64,000 nt of DNA from Rhodoferax koreense (GTDB lineage Bacteria; Pseudomonadota; Gammaproteobacteria; Burkholderiales; Burkholderiaceae_C), in the NCBI RefSeq assembly GCF_001955695.1, contig NZ_CP019236.1, forward strand, positions 1,922,001-1,986,000. Reading direction: 5' to 3'. Positions 10,301 to 22,300 of this stretch are shown here, one piece after another (positions within the stretch are counted from its first letter, which is position 1; each line of letters begins with the position of its first letter). The notes under the pieces were generated by a model. That model was not told the origin of the DNA and searched no databases. It worked only from the letters and a program-made list of their open reading frames with translations. The position numbers were made by a program, and so were the translations under genes.

Positions 10301-13300
10301 ACAGGCTGTTGCCGCCTTCGACAAAGCCGAGGCCGCTGATCACGACCACGGCCGACAGGCCGTCGCCCGAGACCGATTGGACCTGCACATCGGTCACCTT
10401 GGGCACGATCTGCAGCAGTACGCTGCTGCCGTTCAGGTCCCCCACCACGCGCACCTGGCCGGTGACGGCGTTGACCGGCACCACAATCTGCGCCAGCGTG
10501 CCGGCGGCATTGACGACGCTCGGATGCACGATCAAGTCGTCCAGCACACCGTTGGCATCGATGGTCTGGAACACCACGTCGGTGCTCGCGTCCAGGCCCA
10601 CGCCGATCAGGGAGATGGTCGCGCCCGGCTGGGCCGAGGCCTGGCCGCCGTTGGCCGGCGTGCCGCTGTCCGCGCTGGCCGTGATGCTGGTCAGGCTCAA
10701 GCCGAAGGCTGCGCTGGTGCCACCCACCGTCGTGACCCGGATCGGGCCGGTGGGCACGTTGTTGGGCACGGCCAGCACCAGGCCACCGTTGCCGATGGAC
10801 CGGTTGAGCACGGGGTCGTACCGCGTGTAGACGTTGATGCCGTCGTTGCGCGAGATGTCGTCCACGCGCTGGTTGCCGAACAACACCGCACCGGCACCTT
10901 CGGCAAAGCCTGTGCCGCTGAGGGTCAATTGCGCCCCGGCATAACTCTGGTTGGCGGTCATCGCCACGTCGGTCAGCGTGGGCACGATCTGCAGCACGAT
11001 GCCGACGCGGTCGCGCTCCAGCCGTACACGGCCGGTGGTGGCGTTGTCGGGCACCGTCACGGTGATGGTCTGCGCGCTGAGGTCGATCGAGGTCGGCGTC
11101 ACCGTGAGGTTGCTGGCGTTGCCGCTGTCGTCGAGCACGACGAACACCACACGGTCGTTCGCCGCCAGGCCCGTGCCGCGCAGCACGATGGCCTGGCCGG
11201 TGTTGGCCGAGGGGACGCTGGCCTGGGCCGGCGTGCCGCTGGCCGCTGTGGCCTGGATGCCCGAGAGATGGCTGCTGCCGCTGCGCTGCAGGTCAACGCC
11301 CAGGCTGTAGGCACCGGTGTACGAGGCGATACCGCTGCCGGCCACGGTCGGGTTGTAGTTGCGGTTGTCGTAACCGCTCACGCCGATGGTGTAGAGACCG
11401 GTGCTCGGCACTTCGAGCTCCAGCACACTGGTGTCGTTCAGCGTGAAGTTGCGCGAAGTCACCTGGGTGCCGGTGGCATCGAACACCCGCACGTAGCTGT
11501 ACAGCGCCGGGCTCGTCAAGGTGAGGCGCAGCAGGTTGCCGCTGTCGACGCTGACCCGGTACAGGTCGACGTCCTTGTTGCCGTTCGCACCGTCGCCGAT
11601 GCTCGCATTGAGGGTCAGATGCTGATCGCGCAGGTTACCGAGGCCGGCCGCGCCGGTGATGGTGTCGCTCGGCTCGGTGGCCGGGGTCTGTGTGCCGAGG
11701 TCGGTGAAGGTCGCGCCGATGCGCATCGTTGAATTTCCGCCCGAGGTGGACACGTTGACGAGGTTGCCCGCGGCACCGACCGGCACCGTGACCGTGAGCA
11801 GTTGCATGTCGCGTGTTTCGCCATTGCCGTCGATCACGGTGCGCAGGCTGTAGGCGCCGGCCGGCCGGCCGCCGATGGTGATCACCAGGTCGGCCGCGCT
11901 GAGGCCGGTGGCTTCGATGACGATGGTGTTGCCGGGCGTCAACGCACCGCCCACGCCGCGCAGCGAAGGCGCGATCTGCAGCGCCAGGCTGGTGCTACTG
12001 CCGAGCACGGTCACGTCGCCGCTGGTGGCCAGCGCCGGCACGACGATGGTCAGGGTCTGGCCGTTGTTGCTCACGGTGCCGGTGCGCGTGAGGGTGCCGA
12101 TGGCGCCGCTGTCGTCGCGGCCCTGGAACTGCACCAGCGTGCTGCTGGTGAAGCCCTGGCCCTGCAACACGATGGACTGGCCCGTGGTGGCCGATGGCTT
12201 GGTCGGGTCGGCCGGCGCGCCGCCGTTGGCCTGCGCCACGATGGCCGTGAACTGCACGACCGGTTGCGCGGCGGGTTGCGGCGAGATCTGCGCATACCCG
12301 CCCTCGGTGGTGATGCGGATCGGCCCATCCAGGGTACGCGGCGCGACGGCGGTGAGGTTGCTGTTGCGCGTGCCGGTCACGTCGAACGGCGTGAGGTTGC
12401 TGGCGGTATCGGCGATGGCCACGCCGCCCACGGTGAGGGTGGAGGCGCCCTCCATGAAGCCCGAACCGGTGAGCGTGAAGCCTGCGTCCTCGCCCGGGCG
12501 GCCCGTGATGGCGGTCAGCGTGGGCACCACCTGCAGCCGCACGGCCGCACTCGCGCCGAAGCTCTGCGTCGAATAACCGCCGCCGGTGTCGGAATTGGCG
12601 AAGGTGTCGCGCAGCAGGCTCTGGCCGTCCACACTCACATCGATCAGGTCCGGGTCGTTGGTACCGGTGGCAGCCCAACTGTCCAGGATGTACAGGTCGA
12701 AGCTCAGCGTGTAGGTCTGCCCGGCGGTGAGACCGGAGAGGTTCAGCGTCTGGCTGTCGTTGCTGAAGCGACCGGCGTAGCGGCTGAGGTTGCCCAGCTC
12801 GGCCTGGTCGATGTCGGCCAGGCTCCACTGGTTCTTGTGGCCGCTCTCGAAGTCGTCGCTGAACACCGTGGTGGCGCCATTGGCCCCGGTCGCGACCTTG
12901 ACGTTGTCGATGCCCCAGCTCTCGTCGGCCAGGCCCTGCAGCCCGCCGTCGGCGAAACGCACGGCGGCGGTGCTGCTGCCGGCGGTGAAGCTCAGCGTGA
13001 TGTTGCGGTAGACGCTGTCGTTCCAGCTGGTGGAGCCGGCCAGATCGGAGGTGCCGCGGTTGACCACGCGCACATTGCCGGTGGTGGCCAGGTCGGGCAC
13101 CAGCACCTGCAGGCTGGTGCCGGCGTCGTTGATCGCCAGCGGCTTGACCGACACCTGGCCGGTGGAGCCGTCGTTGTAACGCACATCGAACATCACCCGC
13201 GTGCCGGCACCGAAGTTCGTGCCCTGCAGCACGATCAGCTGGCCCACATTGGCCGAGGCCACGGCGCCCTGGGCGGGCACACCGTCGGTGGCCACCCCGG

Positions 13301-16300
13301 TGATGGCGGTGAGCGTGGCCGGCTTGACCGCGATGTCCGGTGCCAGCGTCACGCTGTGCAGGACGCCGGTGGTGGAGGAGACACGCAGCGAGCCGTCGGC
13401 GGCGAAGGCCAGGCCGGAGATGCTGCCGTTGACGATGCCCTGGCTGGCCAGGTCGACCCGGCGGATCTCCTGAGCGGTGCGGTCGAACAGCACCACCTGG
13501 GTGCCGCTGCCCGAGGAGCCGATCCACAGGTTGCCCGTGGCCGGATCGATGGCCATGCCGGTGTGGCCGCTCACGCCGAAGGGCAGCGCGAAGCCCTGGA
13601 CCAGCGCCCCGGTGGCGGCATTGAACTCGCTGAGCTTGTTGTCCTGGCCCGTGGCGAAGATGTGGCCGGTGGTGGCATCGAAGACACCCGCGGTCATGTA
13701 GCTGCCCGTCAGGTTCAGCTGGGCGACGACGGCACCGGTGGCCGGATTCAGCGCGGTCACGTGGTTGCTGCCGTAGCCGTTGAACAGCACCAGGCTGCCC
13801 GCCGGCACGTTGACGCCACCCAGGCTGAACGCGGCCGTCGGGATCTGCAGGCCGGCATAACCCTGGGCCGTGACGTAGGTGCCCATGGCCGTGGTCAGCG
13901 TGATGCTCTGGGCGATGGTGCCGGTGGCCGGGTCGATGCGCAGCAGGTGGTCGGGGTTGTCGTTGTCCAGCACCCAGGTGGCGCCGGTGGTCTTGTCCAC
14001 CGCGATGTCGGTGAGGTAGCCGGCGGCGGCCGTGTCGCTGCCCGGGCGCACCACGTTGGTCATGAATGCGGCCGAGGTGCCGCCGGCGGTCTGCACGGCG
14101 AAGCCGCCCTGGCCGTAGTGGGGCGTGGACGCCACGGCCAGGTTGAGCTGGCCGTTCTCGATGTTGCTGTAGGTGATGTCCGGGCCGGCGGCGATCTGGT
14201 TGTCGACGATGGTGGCGCCGGGCAGCCGGATGGTGCTGGCGCCTTCGACGAAGCCGCTGCCGGTGAGGCCCAGGCCGTTGTTCTCGGCCACGCGGGTGAT
14301 GGTGGGCACGATCTGCAGCAGCGGCTGGCTGGCCGAGCCGAAGACCTGCAGCGCAAACGCGCCGTTCAGGTTGTCCGGCAACACCAGGGTGGCGCTGCTG
14401 CCGTCGCCTGCGGCGCTGACCGGATTCACACGCACCATGGCCAGGTTGCCCTGGTAGTCGGTGTAGCGCAGCAAGACGTCGGTGGCCACCGACAGGCCGT
14501 TGCCGTTCAAGACGATGGCCTGGCCGGCGTTGGCCGAGGCCTTGGTGGCGTCCGCCGGGGTGCCGCTGGCGGCCACGCTGGTGATGCTGGCCACGTTCAC
14601 GCTGAACGCCGCGCTGGTGCCACCGGCGGTCTTGACGTTGATCGCGCCGAATACCCCGTTGGACAGCGGCACGGTGAGGGTCACCTGGCCGTTGACGTAG
14701 TTCACGTTGATGGCCGGGTCGTAGCGGCCCTGTACGTCCGGGCCGGTGGTGCTCGAGACATCGGTAATGACTTCGCTGCCGATGTGATATTCGGAGCCGA
14801 GGCCTTCGGTGAAGCCCACGCCCGACAAGACGATGACGGCCGAGGTTCCGTCGCCCGAGATCGACTGTACCTGCACGTCGGTGACGATGGGCACGATCTG
14901 CAATGGCACGGTGCCATCGGCGAAATCGGTGCGCACGTTGCCGACCTGACCGTAGACTACGGCGTCGCCGGTGACCGCGTCGAATGGCACGGTGAAGTAG
15001 GCGATGCCCGCCGCGGTATCGAAGCGCCGGGCCGTGACCACGGTGGTGGATTTGGTGCCGGAGGCGTCGATGGTGCTGAACTGCGCCCGGCCGGTGCTCG
15101 GATCGAACGGCACGTTGATGCCGATTTCCTGGCCCGGGTTGGCCGATGGCGCCTGCAGGATGTCCGGCACGCCGCTGACGGCCTTGACATTGCTGGCCGG
15201 GCGCACCGTGAAGTTGCGCACGATGGCCGCGGCGAGTTCATTGCCCGAACGGTCGGCCACGATGCTCGGCGAGATCGTCAGCCGGTAGTCGCCGGCGGTG
15301 AGGAAGCTGTCCGGCAGCACCGACAGCGCCTGGCCGAAAGCCCGCGTGTTCAGATGCGTGGCGATCAACACGTCGTCAGCCGTGCCGAAGACGTTGTCGG
15401 CGCCGGCGCGCACCAGGCTCACGCCCGCGGCATCGAGCAGCGTGGTGTCCAGCGGCTCGTCGAACTGGATGTCCACCGAGCGCACGAAGAAACGCCGCTC
15501 ACCCTCGCCGATGCTGATGCCCTGCACCTGGGGCGCAAAGGTGTCGGGCACCACGTCGAGCACGGCCACGGTGGACAGCGTGCTGTTGCCGCCGGTGTCG
15601 GTGGCACGCACCTGCAGCGTGAGCGTGTTGCCGGCGGAGGCGATGGTCGGTGCCTGCGTGAACAGCTCGAACGGGAAGGCCGCGTCGTTGGAGACCACCA
15701 CGCCGTTGACCAGCAGCTCGACGTTGCGCACCTGCACGTCGTCGTTGACGGTCGGCCGGATCTGGATGGTGCGGCCTTCGAGCACCTGGACGCCGGCCTT
15801 GACCGGATCCACGTCCACGCCATCGACGGCGATGGACAGCGTGGGCGCCACACCGCCAGCGTCGAAGCCGACGTAACTCACGATCTGCAGACCGCCCGTG
15901 CCATCGGCTACGAAGGCCAGGCCATTGGCGAGTGCCACACCCTTGGGTGGGTTCGGCAGGTTGTAACGGGCCACGAAGGCGCCGGTGTTGGCCGGGTCGC
16001 GTACGTTGCTCACGTCGAGCACGTTCAGTGCCTGACCCTGCGGGCCGAGCAGCGCGCCGGTGGTGATCAACAGGCCCGAGCCGTTGGCCGCCAGAGCCTG
16101 GCCGGCCGTGCCGCCCTGGTCCACGCCGCTGAGCAATACCAGGTTGGCGGGGTCGGCCACGTTCACGGTGAGGAAACCCTGCGTGAAGGAGACGCCGGTG
16201 CCGACATACACCACGCCGCCGCCGGCGAAGATCTGTGTGCCGCCCTCGGTCAGCGTCAGCGAATCGAGTTGCGCCAGCTGGTTGCCAGCGATGGCGTAGC

Positions 16301-19300
16301 TGCGCAGCGTGCGCTGGTTGTCCATGGTGTAGACGTTGGCGCCATCGACGGCCAGCGAGGTGATCAGGCCGCCGCCGCTGTTGGCCAGGTTCAACGTCTG
16401 CAACACGTCACCGGTGTTCAGGTCGACCACCGCCAGGTTGGCGCCGGCCGAGACGAAGGCCAGCCCATCGCGCACACGCACGCTGCTCACCGCCGCGTCG
16501 AAGATCAGCGTCTGTTGCAGCACCGGTGCGGCCGGATTGCTGATGTCGACGATGTGCAGGCCGCCGTCGCCAGCCGCCACCAGGGCCAGGCCGCGCACGG
16601 CATCGACCGCGATGTCGACGTTGTTGCCCGACAGGTCCAGCTCGGCGCGCAGCGTGGGCCGGGTGGTCTGCGAGGCATCGACGATGGCCAGGCCGTAGCT
16701 GCCGGTGGCCACATAGGCGTAGAGCTTGGCGCCGCTGTCGCCGCCGGTGCCGATCACGGTCACGGCCTGGGCGCTGCCCTGCAGGGCGGCACTGGCGACC
16801 ACGCCGGTGGGGATCTGCAGGCCGCCGAGCGGATCGAGCTGCTGCTGCACTTCGGCCAGGTCGGAGATGCCGTCGGCATCCGTGTCCTTCTTGTCGGCAC
16901 GGGTGCCGATGATGAACTCGGCCAGGTCTTCCAGGCCGTCGCTGTCGCCGTCGGGCGTGAAGCGTCCGCCGAGCACGACTTCGGGCAGGTCGAAGTCGTT
17001 GCCGGACTTCGGCGTCACGTAGTCGCTGATGCCGATGGTGTTGGTCTCGACGTGGTAGACGTATTGCCGGTAACGCGTATTGGGCGCGAGCACGATGCCG
17101 TCCGGGCAGATCGCGCCGCCTTCGGAGACGACGGTGTTGTCGCGCATCAGCAGGCCGGTGTCCAGGTTCTGGATCGCGAAGTAATAGTGGCCGCTGGTGT
17201 AGCTGGCGTTCGAGGCCGGCGTGACGTAGTCGCTGATCTTGTGGATCTCGAGCGCGTTGATGGCCACCATGTCGCTCGTGCCGAACAGGCGCAGGTCGAG
17301 CACGCCGTCCTGCACTTCGACGCGGTGCGTCATGGTGATGTGTTCGCCGAGTTCGGTGGAGACGGCGCCGCGGCGCACGCCCTCGATCTCGTAGCTCATG
17401 CGGTCGCGCGCCGAGGCGTCATCGCCGAGCGTGACGCTGATTTCGTAGGTGCCGTTGGCCACGGCCACCGAGAAGGTGGCGTCGCGTGTCTGCGCCAGGT
17501 CACCTGTGAGCGGGTTGCTGCCGGTGGAGGCGCTGCTGGCGCTGTTAGCGGTCCTCCAGCCGTAGCCCGCGGGCGTGCTGTAGACCTGGGCCGCGCTTAC
17601 GGCCGTGAAGCCCGGCGCTGCGCCGCCGGCGCCGAAGTCGAAGGCGTAGCCGACGTGTGTGTCTTCGGTCGGGACGGCGGCAGCGGCGAGTGCAGCGCCG
17701 CTTCCAACCTGCAGCAGTTCGCCATCGGTGGTGTTGGCCGGCGCTAGCGTGCCGGGATGGAAGGGGAAGCCCGCGCCCGGCAGCGTGTAGGCCTGGGCCA
17801 TTGCCGGGTTCACCACATAGCCCATGTCGGTCAGCGCAGCAATGCTCAAGGCGCTCAGCGGCGTGGCGATGCCGGTGTCGAGCAGCGGCGTCATGAGTTC
17901 GTTGCCGAACACCGACTCGCGCCAATGGGTCGGCGTGGCACCGCTGCGGTTGTCCAGTGGCACGCCGGTCGGTGCGCCGCCCGCCAAGGCGGCGAACGCG
18001 GCCACGCCGGCGGCGCCCGTGTAACGCGGATTGGTCGGGCTGCTGGTATCGACCAGGCCCATGGCCGACCATAGCTGGCCGAAGCCGAGTGCGTGGCCGA
18101 TTTCATGCAGCATCGTGGCCAGCAGCTCGGCGGGTGTGGCGGCGGCCAGGTCGGCCGCATCCAGCGTGATTTCCGCCAAGGCAGGCAGCCCCATGGCGCC
18201 AGGGCGCTTTTCCAGGATGCTGGTGCTGGCCAGCGTGCCGCCGGCACCGTCGCCGGTCACCACCCGCACGTCGATGCGCAGGTCGTCGACCAGGCCATAG
18301 ACCGTCAGTGCCGACGGGATGTCGGTGGTGATGATGTTCTGCCATTGCGTGATGGCCGCGCCGATGACGGCTTTCTGGGCCGCGTTCAACGCCAGGCCGA
18401 CATCGACCGCGTCGATGTTGAAGCCGGTGAAGCGGTTGGGTATGCCGCCGATGGGCAGGATGATGCCCGGCGTGGGCGTGTTCGGCGGATTGATCGGGCT
18501 GATCGGCGGCACCGGCGTCCACGGCAGGATCGGCGGTATCGGCGGCGTGGTCGGCAGGTTGGGGTTGACAACCGGGCCGGGGCCAGGCCCGGGGCCGGGT
18601 CCAGGGCCCGGGCCGGGTCCGGGTCCCGGAGCAGGGCCGGGACCTTTCGGCTTGTCGCTGCGGCCCCAGGGGCCGGGTGGTGTGAGGCCGTGCCAGCCCG
18701 GCGCCATGATGCCCGAGCCTTCGTCGGAGACCACGGTCTTGCCGTCGGCCGAAACCGTGCCCGTGCCGTTGATGACCAGGCGGCCGGTGGTGTGGTCGAA
18801 GCTCAGGATGTTGAGCTTGGTGCCGGGCGCCGCATCGAACACGTTCGGAAAGGTGATGGTCAGCGGCTGGGCGAAGGTGTCCACGCCCGGCGCCTGGATG
18901 GTGATGTCGAAGGTGTGCTGCATCACGCCCGGGGGCAGCATGTCCTTCACCAGTTCCGGCGGCACGGTGTTGATGCCGATCTTCACGTCGGTCAACGGCT
19001 GGCCGTCGAAGCCGATGGCGGCCCCGGGTGTCACCGTCAACGTGAGCGCATCGCGCCATTCGTCGATGATGCCGGGCGCGGACTTCTCGTCCACCGTGAT
19101 CACGGTCGGTACGGTGTTGCTCACGTCCTTCAGGGCCGAAGTCTGGATGCGCGGCAGGTAGACCTCCTTGCGGTCGGCGTCTTCGCGACGCGACTCGTCG
19201 GTGCCCATGCTGCCCATGGAGGTGTTCACGACGCCCGGCTTGAGCTCCAGGTCCATCACCATTTCAGGGAAGAAGATGCCGGCCGGTGCGTTGGTGGCGG

Positions 19301-22300
19301 TGCGGCCGTCGATGGCCAGCTTCACGGTGCCCACGGGCACGCTGTCGAACGCGAAGTTGCCCAGCGCATCGGTGTAGACCGCCTGGTCTTCCTGGCCGAT
19401 GATCCAGACCTTGGCATGTGCGATCGGGTTCAGGAACACGTCGTCCGGCGTGTGGATCACGCCGTCCGGCCCGCGACGGATGTCGTCGAAGGTCATCGGC
19501 AGCAGATCGGGGCCCGGGTCGAGCACACGACCGACGAGTTTGGTGCCGATCACCGAGGTGGTGCTGACGGTGGTGAAGCTCCAGGCGAGGTCGCCCCCGG
19601 GCGTGCCGTTGCTGTCGGCATCGAGGAAGGCGCCGTCCTGCGCGGCGCGGATCGCCGAACCCTTGACGTGGATGGTGATCGTCGAGCCGCCGGGCATCGG
19701 TGTATCTGGCAGCAGCCAGGCGAAGCTGCCGTCCAGCGCCGGAGCTATGGTCATGGCCAGTTTGCTGCCGTCCGGGCCGGTGGCGTACAGGCTGTCGGCG
19801 GTCAGCGTGGCCGGATTCACGGCGCGGCTGAAGAACACCTGCGGCCGGTAGGTGCTGCCGATGTCGTTCTTGCCGTCGTCGGGCGTGAATTTGGTGACGC
19901 TGAAGGGTGCGAGTTCGGCCACGCTCACGCTGCGGCTGAAGGTCTGGCTGTTGCCGGCCAGATCCTTGGCGACGATGGCCAGCGTGTGGTCGCCCACCGA
20001 CAGGTTGCCCAGCGGCAGCGCCTGGTCGAAGGCGCCCGACGTGCTGTCGAAGCCGATGGTCTTGCTGGCGCCGCCGTCGATGCTGTAGCTGAGCTGGGCC
20101 AAGGTGGTGCCGGTGGCATCGGCCTTGCCGATCAGGCGGCTGGCGGCCGTCAACGCGCCGCCGTTGGCGATGCTGGTGAGGTCCAGCGTCGGCGCCTTGG
20201 TGTCCAGCGTGAAGCTGCGCGTGTAGGCCGCGCTCAGGTTGCCGGCTTCGTCGCGCGCCAGCAGCGTCACGGTGTGGGCACCGTCTTGCGAGCCATCCAG
20301 CGCGAAGGCGGTGGTGAAGCTGAACTTGCCGTCGGCGGCCAGTGTCATTGCCACCGGCGTGCCGTTGTCGATGCGGTAGGTGGCCGAGGCCACGCCCGAG
20401 AGGTTGTCCAGGATCTGGCCGGTGTAGGTCAGGTTGGCGTTGGTCGCGGTGGCGCTGTCGGCTACCACCAGGTTCGGCGCCTGCGTGTCCTCGGTGAGCG
20501 CAAAACGCGCCAGCACCGCATCGGCCACCTTGGCACCGATCACAGCGCCCTCGTTGTTGGCGAAGATGGTGTGGATGCCGGCGTAGATGCGGCTCATGCC
20601 GGCTTCCTGCGCGGCCTGCTCGAAGCTGGTGAAGCTGCGTGTCACGCCGGGCACGGTCACGCTGATGGTGCTGAAGCTCGTGTTGGCGCCGAAGGTGGCG
20701 CTGAGGATGCCGGCCGCGGCCGCGCTGAAGGTGGAGTGGCCCGACACATAGTCGGGGTGCGGCGGCGTGATCAGCAGCGGGCGCCAGTTGGCGTCCTGCG
20801 TGGTGCCGGGGTTGTTGTCCAGGTCGGCGTTCTGGATCGCGGTGACCGGCCGCCAGAAGTCGTAGGTGTACTTGGTGTCCCAGCAGGCGATGGCCGCGTC
20901 GGCCAGCGCCACGTTGAGCTGGGCCATCATGCGCGCGTTGGCGGAAAGGCTCGCACCCTTCTCTGTGGCCACCTGCGAGGCGATCAGGTTCCAGTGGCCC
21001 GGCGGCGTGTAGCTGCCGCCGCCGTCGGCCCAGAACTGCGCCATCTGCGTCTGGTCGGCCGTGCGCAGCGTGCTGGTGTCGCCCCCGTACAGGCGCACCT
21101 GTTCCTCGGCCGCGGCATATTCGGCCGAGTCGAGCGCGGGTGGTGGCGGGGCGCGGAATTCGTCGTTCGAGGTCAGCACGAACGGCGTCACCTTGCCCCA
21201 CTGCGGATGTTCGGCCGTGAGGAACAGCGGTCCGGTCGGCCGCCACTGGCCCAGGTCCAGGCCACCGTCGTCGGTGGTGAAGTCGAGGTAGCCGTCGTTG
21301 GCGCGGATGGTCAATGCGGCCATGGCGATGCGGTCGCCCAGCGCGATGCCCGCGGTCTTGGCCGCGCTGTCGGGGATCTTCGCCAGATCGGCATTCAGCA
21401 CCGCCGTCAGGCCGGCGCGCTGCGCCGGGTACAGCGTGTACAGCACACGGTAGGCGGCCTGGGTGACGGCAGCTTCGACCGAGACCGGGCCGGTCACCGT
21501 GTCCTGCACCAGGAAGGCCGGCGTGCCTTCGATGGCCGCCAGCGTGTCGTACACGGCCACGCTCTGGATCGCCAGCACACGCGTGGCTTCCTCGGGCGGC
21601 GTCACGTCGAGCTGGATGGCCTTCAAGGCCACCGTGTTCCATTCGAGCACCGGATCGACCGCCGTACTGGCTGCCACGCGGGTGATGGTCCTGGTGATGC
21701 TGGTGGTATTGCCCGCGGCATCGGCGACGCCGAGGGTGAGCAGGTTGTCGCCCAGGGCCAGGGCCACGCCCGGCATTTGGAACACCCCGGTACCCGAGGC
21801 CACCACGCTCAGGCCCTGTGCGCCGAGACTGACCGTGGCATTGGCCTCCACCGTGCCCGACAACAGGGCGATGGCCGAATCGGTCTGGCTGGTGTCGCCG
21901 TTCACCGAATCGGTGAGGCTGGTGCCGAAGCTGCCGCCGGTGGGGGCCGCCGTGTCCAGCGTGAAGGCCAGGTTCACCGCGGCCGAGCGGTTGCCCGCTG
22001 CGTCTTCCGCCACCACACGCAAGGTGTGCGCGCCGTCGGCCAGCGTGCCGCCGGCCAGCGTGGCCAACTGCGCGGCGCTGATGGCGAAGCTGCCATTGCC
22101 GGCCAGCGCCGCGCTGAGGTCGGTGAAGACCGGTGTGGCGCCTGGGTCCAGCGCGACCAGCAGCTTGACCGCGCCGACGTTGTCCGTGGTCGTGCCCTGC
22201 ACGCGCGCGTCGTTGGTGATGCCGTCGCTGGCCGAACGGCCGCTGTCGTTGACCAGGGCCAGTGTGGCCACCACGGGGGCCTGGGTGTCGTTGCCCGGCG

